A DNA stretch of 64,000 bases from the NCBI GenBank assembly GCA_052380005.1, contig JBQTCJ010000002.1. One strand, written 5' to 3'. Below the pieces are notes generated by a model. It had not been told where the DNA came from. It saw only the letters and a program-made list of their open reading frames with translations, and did no database searches. Made by a program: the position numbers and the translations under genes. This document shows, one piece after another, positions 34,928 through 42,376 of the stretch; the first letter of the stretch is position 1; each line of letters begins with the position of its first letter. The DNA comes from Salinarimonas sp052380005 (lineage in GTDB: Bacteria; Pseudomonadota; Alphaproteobacteria; Rhizobiales; Beijerinckiaceae).

Positions 34928-35061
34928 TGGCGACGGGCCGCCTGCAAGGGCCGCGAGCGAGGCTCGTGCGCGTTCGCGCGGGTCGACCCGAGACGGTGGC
35001 GATGCTATTCTGCGTCGCGACGTGCCGGGAGCCGTCTTCGGCAGCATGGGGACATGAGGGC

Positions 35062-35637
35062 ATGAAGACCGCGATAGCCGAGCGCAGCCCGCGTGGGAGC
35101 CGGTGCGCCGCCGCCGTCCTCGCCGCGGCTCTCGCCGTCCTCGTATCCGTGCCGCCCGCCGCGGCCACGCAGCACACGGACCTCGACCGGATCGTCGAGG
35201 ACCAGCGGGCCTACTGCGAGGTCCGCACGGCGGCGAAGATGGGATTCGAAGGCCTGCCCAGCCAGTTCCGGCAGATCATCGTCGGATACGCGACCGCTTC
35301 GTTCGAGCTGTGGTCCATTCGTCAGCTCGACGACGCCTACGTCGCCTACGTCGAGCGGACGGAGGGATCGCTCGAGGCGATCCGAGTTCGCGCGCTGCTC
35401 GCGGCGTCCGCGGAGGGCGACACGTCGGTCAGCCTCCTGGGCTCGACGCTCGGCGGCATGATCGGCGGCCTGCGCATGGCTGATCGTTCGAGCATGACGG
35501 ACCTCCTGCAGCGCATCCTCGGCGACGCCATCTCCGCGGGGGCGGAATCGCAGATGCGCCGCCTCGCCGCAGAACGGCTCTCGGGACCCTACGATCCCTC
35601 GATCGCGCCCGACTTCTGCTTTGAACTGTACGAGTAG
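35062..35637 (+). CDS. Secreted protein of unknown function
   Basis: A 191-residue protein that I do not recognise. A signal peptide covers about residues 1-36 (basic start, then an Ala/Val/Leu core ending in PPAAA-TQ). The mature protein is helix-rich, with one Cys early (AYCEVRT) and one near the end (DFCFELYE) that could form a disulfide joining the ends, and a central Gly-rich stretch (LLGSTLGGMIGGLRM, about 130-144). It diverges from recX, and GAGGG precedes the ATG at short spacing. The composition fits the genome. Confidence 0.7.
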   Translation: MKTAIAERSPRGSRCAAAVLAAALAVLVSVPPAAATQHTDLDRIVEDQRAYCEVRTAAKMGFEGLPSQFRQIIVGYATASFELWSIRQLDDAYVAYVERTEGSLEAIRVRALLAASAEGDTSVSLLGSTLGGMIGGLRMADRSSMTDLLQRILGDAISAGAESQMRRLAAERLSGPYDPSIAPDFCFELYE

Positions 35638-35761
35638 ATTAGCCGGCTCCCGTGCTCCTCGAGAAGCGGTGCGGGAACGCTTTCCCACGAAAAGCTTTGC
35701 ATCGTCTCCGGGCCTGCGCTTGCTTGGCCGGATGCAGGACGATCCTTCTCCTGAGGCAGAC

Positions 35762-37399
35762 ATGACCTCCCCCGTTGCGGACCCGGAGGCGCCGCCTTCC
35801 GCTTCACCCGCCCCCGACCCGGCGCTCCCGCCCCGCGAGGTCGAGCTCAAGCTCGAGCTCGCCCCGGCGGACTGGAAGCGGCTCGCGCGCCATCCGATGC
35901 TCGCCGCCGCGCTCGCCGCCGCGCCCAAGGCGAAGCGGATGGAGGCCACCTATTTCGACACGCCGGACGGGCGGCTGCGGGCGAAGGGCGTGAGCCTGCG
36001 CATCCGGCGCACGGGCGCCGCGCGTGTGCAGACCGCGAAGGCAGCGAGCGGTCCCTCCGGCGGGCTGTTCGATCGCGTCGAGATCGAGGCCCCCGTCGCG
36101 GGCGACGCGCCGAATCTCGCGCTCATCGAGGGTACGCCGCTCGCGCCGCTCTTCGCCAAGCGCAAGGTGCGCGCGGGGCTGGAGCCCGTCTTCGCGGTCT
36201 CGGTGCGGCGGCGCACGCTGGCGATCACCGACGGCGGCTTCGTCGCCGAGATGGTGGTCGACGAGGGCACCGTGAACGCCGGCGAGCGCACCGAGCCCGT
36301 CTGCGAGGTCGAGCTCGAGCTGCGCGCCGGCGGCGGCGCCGACCTGTTCGCCTTCGCGCGCCGCATCGCCGAGGCGGTCCCCGCGCGGCTGGGCTTTCGC
36401 ACCAAGGCCGATCGCGGCTTCGCGCTCGCCGCCGGCGAGGGGCCGCGCGTCGTCAAGAAGATCGAGGTCGCGCTCGCGCCCGCGGTGACCGCGGGCGAGG
36501 CGTTCCAGCGCATCGCCCGCGCCTGCCTCGCCCAGCTCGTCGCAAACGAGCAGGCGCTGCGCGAGCTCGGCGCGCCCGGCGCGGTCCACCAGTCGCGGGT
36601 GGCGCTGCGGCGCCTGCGCGCGGCGATCGCGCTGTTCAAGCCGGTGGTGGAGGACGAGCGTCGCCGCGCCGTCTCCGCCGAGCTCAAGTGGATGGCGAAC
36701 GCGCTCGGCGACGCCCGCGATCTCGACGTGCAGATCGCGACCGTGGTCGAGCCGATGCACGCCGCGCATCCGGACGACGCCGACCTCGCCCGCCTCGCCG
36801 CCGCCTTCGCCGCGCGGCGCGATGCGGCGAGCGCACAGGCGCGGGAGGCGTCGACGAGCGCGCGCTATCGGCTGATGCTGATCGACACCGCGGCCTGGAT
36901 CGAGGCCGGCGCTTGGCGCGCCGGCGAGAACCCGGTGCGCGACGCGTCGGTGTCCGCGTTCGCGGCGCGGCTCCTGAAGAAGCGCCGCAAACGCATCGTG
37001 CGCGAGGGCGCGGACCTCGCGGCGCTCGACCCCGAATCACGCCACGAGCTGCGAATCGAGGTCAAGAAGCTGCGCTACGCGGTGGAGTTCTTCGAGACCG
37101 CCTTCGGCGGCGAGGACGAGGGAAAGAAGGCGTCCCGCAAGCGCGTGCGGCGGCACGCCGAGATGCTGAGCCGGCTGGAGGCTCTCCAGGAGGACCTCGG
37201 CGCGCTCAACGACCTCGCCGTCGCCCATCGCATGGAGGCGCTGTTCGACACGTCCGACGAATCGCTCGCCCGTGGCTTCGCCAAGCTCGAGCGACCGGAC
37301 GCCGCGGAGGCCGGCCCGGAGCACATCGCGTCGGCCCGGAAGGCGCTCGCCGGGCTGGCGAAGGCGAGGCCGTTCTGGGCCTCGCCCGAGGAAGGGTGA
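35762..37399 (+). CDS. CYTH-CHAD domain protein (polyphosphate-related)
   Basis: A 545-residue two-domain protein. The N-terminal CYTH domain carries the E-x-E-x-K motif EVELKLEL (Glu26, Glu28, Lys30) and the strand pattern of triphosphate tunnel enzymes (to about 215). The C-terminal CHAD domain (about 255-535) is helical, His/Arg-rich (AVHQSRVALRRLRAAIALF, HELRIEVKKLRYAVEFFE), as in polyphosphate-binding proteins. It likely hydrolyses inorganic triphosphate or binds polyphosphate. The ATG at 35762 follows GAGG at about 6 bases; 35732 is an in-frame alternative adding 10 residues. Confidence 0.9.
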   Translation: MTSPVADPEAPPSASPAPDPALPPREVELKLELAPADWKRLARHPMLAAALAAAPKAKRMEATYFDTPDGRLRAKGVSLRIRRTGAARVQTAKAASGPSGGLFDRVEIEAPVAGDAPNLALIEGTPLAPLFAKRKVRAGLEPVFAVSVRRRTLAITDGGFVAEMVVDEGTVNAGERTEPVCEVELELRAGGGADLFAFARRIAEAVPARLGFRTKADRGFALAAGEGPRVVKKIEVALAPAVTAGEAFQRIARACLAQLVANEQALRELGAPGAVHQSRVALRRLRAAIALFKPVVEDERRRAVSAELKWMANALGDARDLDVQIATVVEPMHAAHPDDADLARLAAAFAARRDAASAQAREASTSARYRLMLIDTAAWIEAGAWRAGENPVRDASVSAFAARLLKKRRKRIVREGADLAALDPESRHELRIEVKKLRYAVEFFETAFGGEDEGKKASRKRVRRHAEMLSRLEALQEDLGALNDLAVAHRMEALFDTSDESLARGFAKLERPDAAEAGPEHIASARKALAGLAKARPFWASPEEG

Positions 37400-37424
37400 G
37401 GACGACGGGGGTACGGCGTCCCGA

Positions 37425-37973
37425 TCAGACGCCGCACTCCTGCTTCGCGCGGTTGAGCGCCGCGGTGAAGCCGGAGAGGGAATAGACGTCGGTCGTGTCG
37501 TTGCCCCGCCCGGAGCGGACGTTGAGCTCGAACGAGCGGCCTCGGATGAAGCTCTGGACGACGTCGCCCTCCTGCGCCGGGTTCTGGACCCAGACGTTCT
37601 CGCCGCGGGTAACGAAGTTGAACGTCGTACCGTCGATCACGCCCGTGGCGGTCTGCCCGTCCTGCGTCGGGAAGCCCATCACGGCGGCGATCTCGTTCGT
37701 CACGTTCTCGGACGGACGGAAGGAGACGAAGAGGTATCCGGGGTCGCGGTTGAGCCCTTCGGGGCGGCGGGTCTTGGGCTGCGACAACGCGTAGCACATC
37801 TTCGTGCCGCTCGCCTCGGTGACGAAGGCGGACCAGTCGTTGAACTGGCCGAGCGGCGTGGCCTCCGCCTGCTGGGCCGTGGCGGGACCGGTCGTCAGCG
37901 CGAGGGCGGCCGCGCAAGCGCCGATCAGCGCGAGCGTGGGCGCGAAGCGGCGGATCGATCGGGAAGTTCTCAT
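37425..37973 (-). CDS. IalB-like (invasion-associated locus B) periplasmic protein
   Basis: A 182-residue secreted protein with a signal peptide to about residue 34 (ALALTTGPATAQQ). The mature part has the IalB-family features: W-x-V plus KMCYALSQPKTRRPEG, then YLFVSFRPSENVTNEIAAVMGFP and a C-terminal DVYSLSGFTAALNRAKQECGV. The Cys pair may form a disulfide. The family was named in Bartonella but is widespread in free-living alphaproteobacteria, so no invasion role is implied. It is convergent with the CYTH-CHAD gene and divergent from the ECF sigma factor gene. Confidence 0.86.
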   Translation of the reverse strand: MRTSRSIRRFAPTLALIGACAAALALTTGPATAQQAEATPLGQFNDWSAFVTEASGTKMCYALSQPKTRRPEGLNRDPGYLFVSFRPSENVTNEIAAVMGFPTQDGQTATGVIDGTTFNFVTRGENVWVQNPAQEGDVVQSFIRGRSFELNVRSGRGNDTTDVYSLSGFTAALNRAKQECGV

Positions 37974-38145
37974 GACGCTCACCTTGGATCGCGGGGTTTC
38001 ACCGCCTGCCGGCGGGCTCGGCTTTCGCTGAGCACTAGATTGGCCTGAAATGGGCAAAAATACGTTAACCTTGCCTGAATGCCAGGGACACCTGCGATCT
38101 CCGGCGCGGCGGATTGCCGGACCCGTCCCGAAGGCTTAACACTGC

Positions 38146-38766
38146 ATGGTGTCCGGTGCGCCGATCGTCGCCGCGTCGGCGCCGAGAATCGAGGACGCCT
38201 TGCCCTCTCCCATCGAGCACGAGGCGCTGATCGCCGCCGTCGCGCAGGAGCGCGACCGCGACGCCTTCGCACGCCTGTTCGACTGGTACGCCCCCAGGCT
38301 GACGGCCTACCTGCTGCGCCAGGGGGCCGAGCAGGCGCTCGCGGAGGAGATCGTGCAGGACGCGATGGTCACGCTCTGGCGCAAGGCGGAGATGTTCGAC
38401 CCGGCGAAGTCCTCGCTCACCACCTGGCTCTACCGAATCGCCCGCAATCGCCGAATCGACCTGATGCGAAGGGACCGCTCCACGCCGGTGGAGCCGGACA
38501 GCCCGCTCTTCGAGGTGGTCGACGACACGGACCTCGAGGGCGAGCTCGACGCGAGCCAGCGCGAGGCCGCCGTGCGCGAGGCGATGCGCAGCCTGCCGGA
38601 GGAGCAACTCGCGCTGGTGCGCCTCGCCTTCTTCGAGGCCCTGTCGCATTCCGAGATCGCGGAGCGCACGGGCCTGCCGCTCGGCACGGTGAAGTCGCGC
38701 ATCCGCCTCGCCTTCACCCGGCTGCGCCGCACGCTGGAGAGCGGCGGGGTGGTGGAAGCGCAGTAG
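38146..38766 (+). CDS. ECF-type RNA polymerase sigma factor
   Basis: A 206-residue sigma-70 family protein. Region 2 is seen in DAFARLFDWYAPRLTAYLLRQG and EEIVQDAMVTLWRKAEMFDPAKSSLTTWLYRIARNRRIDLMRR (about 35-105), and region 4 in MRSLPEEQLALVRLAFFEALSHSEIAERTGLPLGTVKSRIRLAF (about 146-190). Many relatives of this type are followed by a ChrR-like zinc anti-sigma factor; here the next gene, 25 bases on, is a quinone oxidoreductase. The upstream region has an AT-richer patch. The ATG at 38146 is the first; inner starts are possible. Confidence 0.9.
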   Translation: MVSGAPIVAASAPRIEDALPSPIEHEALIAAVAQERDRDAFARLFDWYAPRLTAYLLRQGAEQALAEEIVQDAMVTLWRKAEMFDPAKSSLTTWLYRIARNRRIDLMRRDRSTPVEPDSPLFEVVDDTDLEGELDASQREAAVREAMRSLPEEQLALVRLAFFEALSHSEIAERTGLPLGTVKSRIRLAFTRLRRTLESGGVVEAQ

Positions 38767-38791
38767 GGTCGTCGAGGGGAAGGGCGCGGTC

Positions 38792-39778
38792 ATGGCGGGG
38801 ACGATGCGGGTGGTCCTGTGCGAGCGGCTCGGGCCGCCGGAGACGCTGACGCTCGCCGAGATCGCCGTGCCCGAGCCGGGGCCCGGCGAGGTGCTGCTGC
38901 GCATGCGCGCGGTGGGGCTCAACTTCTTCGACACGCTGATCGTCCAGGGCCGCTACCAGGTCCGCCCCGACCCGCCGTTCTCGCCGGGTGGCGAGCTGTG
39001 CGGCGAGATCGCCGCGCTCGGCGAGGGCGTGGCCGGCTGGTCGCTCGGGCAGCGGGTCGTCGCCTATGTCGGCCACGGCGCGGCGCGCGAATGGGTCACG
39101 GTTCCCGCCGACCGGCTGACGCCGGTGCCGGATGCGCTCGACGATGCGCGCGCGGCGGGCCTGTCCATCACCTACGGCACGACGCTGCACGCGCTCGCCG
39201 ACCGTGCGGCGATCCGCCCCGGCGAGACGCTCTGCGTGCTCGGGGCCGCCGGCGGGACGGGGCTCGCGGCGGTCGATGTCGGACGTGCGCTCGGCGCGCG
39301 GGTGATCGCCTGCGCCTCCTCCGCGGACAAGCTCGCGCTCGCCCGCGAGGCGGGGGCGGACGAGACGATCGACTACGCGCGCGAGGACCTGAAGGCGCGC
39401 CTCAAGGCGCTGACGGGCGGGCGCGGCGTCGACGTCGTCTACGATCCCGTCGGCGGCGATCTCGCGGAGGCGGCGCTGCGCGCCACGGCCTGGGAGGGGC
39501 GCTACCTCGTCATCGGCTTCGCCGCGGGGGAGATCCCGAGGATCCCGCTCAATCTCGTGCTGCTCAAGGGCTGCGACATCCGCGGCGTCTACTGGGGCGC
39601 CTTCCTGGAGCGCGAGCCCGCGCGCCATGCGGCGAACATGGAGCGGCTCCTCGCCTGGGCCGCGGACGGCACCATTGCGGCGCGGGTCGAGGAGACCTAC
39701 CCGCTCACGCAGGCCGCCGCGGCGATCGGTCGTATCGCCCGTCGCGAGGCGCGGGGGAAGCTCGTGCTGGTGCCCTGA
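38792..39778 (+). CDS. NADPH:quinone oxidoreductase-like MDR enzyme
   Basis: A 328-residue medium-chain reductase of the quinone oxidoreductase (zeta-crystallin) branch. The N-terminal GroES-like domain has GLNFFDTLIVQGRYQV and FSPGGELCGEI; the Rossmann domain has CVLGAAGGTGLAAVDVGRALGA and the NADPH-side ACASSADKLALAREAGAD. The zinc cysteines of alcohol dehydrogenases are absent, as expected for QOR. It starts 25 bases after the sigma factor gene, so the two may be cotranscribed, which would make it a candidate target or partner in oxidative or electrophile stress. Confidence 0.88.
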   Translation: MAGTMRVVLCERLGPPETLTLAEIAVPEPGPGEVLLRMRAVGLNFFDTLIVQGRYQVRPDPPFSPGGELCGEIAALGEGVAGWSLGQRVVAYVGHGAAREWVTVPADRLTPVPDALDDARAAGLSITYGTTLHALADRAAIRPGETLCVLGAAGGTGLAAVDVGRALGARVIACASSADKLALAREAGADETIDYAREDLKARLKALTGGRGVDVVYDPVGGDLAEAALRATAWEGRYLVIGFAAGEIPRIPLNLVLLKGCDIRGVYWGAFLEREPARHAANMERLLAWAADGTIAARVEETYPLTQAAAAIGRIARREARGKLVLVP

Positions 39779-39981
39779 CGCGACGCCGTCCGCGGCGCCG
39801 GCGTGCGCGTGACCGCGCCGCGCGCGACCGGAGCCGGCGCCGGCGGACGCGGCAGCGGCAGGTCGGCGAGCTCGGCCGGGCTCATCGCGGCGATCGCCGG
39901 GTGGGAGAACGGGTCGTGCGGGTCCGGCTCGGGCTCGGCGGTCGCGAGCGCTTGCCGGAGGATCTGGACGAGGTTTAGCAT
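39697..39981 (-). CDS. Small Pro/Ala-rich protein of unknown function
   Basis: A 94-residue frame divergent from the LysR gene at 40052. The first 45 residues look genuine: MLNLVQILRQALATAEPEP, then HPAIAAMSPAELADLPL. The rest is Pro/Arg/Thr-rich and runs antiparallel over the last 82 bases of the oxidoreductase gene, so the functional part may be only the N-terminus or the true stop may differ. No known domain. I infer a gene from its amphipathic first helix and its promoter-proximal position. Confidence 0.45.
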   Translation of the reverse strand: MLNLVQILRQALATAEPEPDPHDPFSHPAIAAMSPAELADLPLPRPPAPAPVARGAVTRTPAPRTASRQGTSTSFPRASRRAIRPIAAAACVSG

Positions 39982-40051
39982 GGCTGCATCATGGCGCTTC
40001 GACGCCGCTGGCGAAATCCCGTTCTTCTCGAAGAGCCTATAGGGGAGCTAT

Positions 40052-40963
40052 ATGCGCAACCTCGCCCGTGTCCATCTCGGGGCCTTGAGGGCGGTGGAGG
40101 CGGCGGGGCGGCTCGGGACGCTGCGCGCGGCCGCCGAGGAGCTCGGCGTCACGGTCGGCGCGGTGAGCCAGCAGATCCTCAAGTGCGAGGCCGAGCTCGG
40201 CCGCACCCTGTTCGAGCGCCGGCCCCGTGGGCTCGTCCCCACGGATGTCGGCGCGGCGGTGCTGGAGCGGCTCTCCGCCGGCTTCGCCGAGCTCTCCGCC
40301 GCGGTGGCGCTCGCCGACCGGCGCCGCGAGGACGTGCTCACCGTCTCGGTCGCTCCGGTCCTCGCCTCGAAGTGGCTGGTCTGGCGGCTCGACCGCTTCA
40401 CCCGCGATCACCCCGGCATCCGGGTGCGCATCGACGCCGCGCTCGATCTCGTCGACCCCAACGTCTCGGACGTCGACGTGTGCATCCGCGTCGGGCGCGG
40501 CGGCTGGCCCGGCGTGCGCGCCGAGCGCATCGTGGCGCAGCTCGTCTTCCCCGTCTGCGCGCCGACGCTCGCCGTGCGGCTGGCCACGCCCGCCGATCTC
40601 GCGCGCGTGCCGATCGTCACCGAGCCGCACGCCATGTTCTCCTGGGACGTCTGGCTCGCCCCCAACGGGCTCGACGCGGCGATCCTGCCGGACGGGCCGG
40701 TCTATTCCGACGCGGCCTTGTGCTTCGACGCGGCGATCGCCGGGCAGGGCGTGTTCCTCGCCTGGGAGACGCTGGCCGCCGACGCGCTCGCCATGGGCCG
40801 CCTCGTCGCGCCCTTCCCCGACCGCTACCCGACCGGCATCTCCTACTGGTTCGTCACCGCCCGCGACCGTGCCCCGACGCGGGCGATCACCGCGTTTCGG
40901 GAGTGGATCGCAGCGGAGCTGCGGGAGAGCTGCCCCGGGGGTGCGGCGGCCGTGCTCGCCTAA
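40052..40963 (+). CDS. LysR-family regulator, GcvA-like
   Basis: A 303-residue regulator. The HTH reads LGALRAVEAAGRLGTLRAAAEELG then VTVGAVSQQILKCEAELGRTLFERRPRG (about 9-60). The effector domain carries the GcvA-like DVDVCIRVGRGGWPGVRAERI and a late AWETLAADALAMGRLVAPF segment. The ATG follows GGGGAG at 7 bases. It diverges from the small protein gene at 39981 over 70 bases and precedes lysC by 100 bases; neither relation proves a target. Confidence 0.9.
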   Translation: MRNLARVHLGALRAVEAAGRLGTLRAAAEELGVTVGAVSQQILKCEAELGRTLFERRPRGLVPTDVGAAVLERLSAGFAELSAAVALADRRREDVLTVSVAPVLASKWLVWRLDRFTRDHPGIRVRIDAALDLVDPNVSDVDVCIRVGRGGWPGVRAERIVAQLVFPVCAPTLAVRLATPADLARVPIVTEPHAMFSWDVWLAPNGLDAAILPDGPVYSDAALCFDAAIAGQGVFLAWETLAADALAMGRLVAPFPDRYPTGISYWFVTARDRAPTRAITAFREWIAAELRESCPGGAAAVLA

Positions 40964-41063
40964 CGGCGCGTTGACACGCTCCGCGCGCGCGGTCATTGGA
41001 GTGGCGCCCCGCGCCGGCGGCGGGGCGGCAACCCTGCGCGTACGGACAGCGAGGCGACACCCC

Positions 41064-42302
41064 ATGCCCCGGTTGGTGATGAAGTTCGGCGGCACCTCGG
41101 TCGCGGACCTCGAGCGCATCCGCAACGTGGCGCGGCACGTCGAGCGCGAGGTGAAGGCGGGCTACGACGTCGCCGTCGTCGTCTCGGCCATGGCGGGCAA
41201 GACGAACGAGCTCGTCGGCTGGTGCCGCGAGGCCTCGACGATCCACGACGCGCGCGAGTACGACGCCGTCGTCGCCTCCGGCGAGCAGGTGACGTCCGGG
41301 CTCCTCGCCATCGCGCTGCAGGCGATCGGCATCCCCGCGCGCTCCTGGCAGGGCTGGCAGATCCCCATCGAGACGTCGGGCACCCACGGCTCGGCGCGGA
41401 TCACGCGGGTCGACGGGTCGAAGATCCTCTCCCATTTCGCCGAGCGCGGCGAGGTCGCGGTGGTCGCCGGCTTCCAGGGCGTGCACGCGCCGACGGGACG
41501 CATCGCGACGCTCGGCCGCGGCGGCTCGGACACGAGCGCGGTGGCGCTCGCCGCGGCGCTCGAGGCGGAGCGCTGCGACATCTACACCGACGTCGACGGC
41601 GTCTACACGACGGATCCGCGGATCGTCGCCAAGGCGAAGCGCCTGGACAAGGTCTCCTACGAGGAAATGCTCGAGATGGCGAGCCTCGGCGCAAAGGTGC
41701 TGCAGGTGCGCTCGGTCGAGCTCGCCATGCTCTACGGCGTGCGCACGATCGTGCGCTCGAGCTTCGATCCGCCCGAGGACCCGCGGCCGGGCACGCTGAT
41801 CTGTGACGAGGAGGACATCGTGGAACAGCAGACCGTCACCGGCATCGCCTATTCCAAGGACGAGGCCCAGATCACGCTGCGGCGGGTGGCGGACACGCCG
41901 GGCGTCGCGGCCTCGATCTTCGTGCCGCTGGCCGACGCCGCGATCAACGTCGACATGATCATCCAGGTGGTCTCCCGCGATTCGGCGACGACGGACATCA
42001 CCTTCACGGTGCCGGCGAGCGACTATGCCCGCGCGCGGACGCTGCTCGAGGAGCTGCAACCGAAGATCGGGTACGAGAAGCTCGAGGGTGCCACCGACGT
42101 GGTCAAGGTCTCGGCCATCGGGGTGGGCATGCGCAGCCATGCCGGCGTCGCCGCGAAGGCCTTCAAGGCCTTGGCCGAGAAGGGCGTCAACATCCGCGCC
42201 ATCACCACCTCCGAGATCAAGTTCTCGATGCTGATCGACGCGGCCTATACCGAGCTTGCCGTGCGCACGCTCCACTCGCTATACGGGTTGGACGCGGCCT
42301 GA
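41064..42302 (+). CDS. lysC: Aspartate kinase (LysC)
   Basis: Phosphorylates aspartate as the first step to lysine, threonine, methionine and diaminopimelate. The 412-residue protein has the kinase motif VMKFGGTSVAD (about 5-15), GRGGSDTSAVALAAALEAE and TDVDGVYTTDPRIV, then two ACT domains at about 265-405 (ITLRRVADTPGVAASIFVPL; VSAIGVGMRSHAGVAAKAFKAL) that normally mediate feedback inhibition. Length and architecture match the alpha/beta-type LysC of alphaproteobacteria. It is followed by ptsP after 74 bases, a conserved order. Confidence 0.96.
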   Translation: MPRLVMKFGGTSVADLERIRNVARHVEREVKAGYDVAVVVSAMAGKTNELVGWCREASTIHDAREYDAVVASGEQVTSGLLAIALQAIGIPARSWQGWQIPIETSGTHGSARITRVDGSKILSHFAERGEVAVVAGFQGVHAPTGRIATLGRGGSDTSAVALAAALEAERCDIYTDVDGVYTTDPRIVAKAKRLDKVSYEEMLEMASLGAKVLQVRSVELAMLYGVRTIVRSSFDPPEDPRPGTLICDEEDIVEQQTVTGIAYSKDEAQITLRRVADTPGVAASIFVPLADAAINVDMIIQVVSRDSATTDITFTVPASDYARARTLLEELQPKIGYEKLEGATDVVKVSAIGVGMRSHAGVAAKAFKALAEKGVNIRAITTSEIKFSMLIDAAYTELAVRTLHSLYGLDAA

Positions 42303-42376
42303 GCCGGCCGCGGGACGACGAGCGGCGTGCGCCGACCCGCGCGCCCGACACCGGCGCCGGGCGCGAGAGCCCCGGC

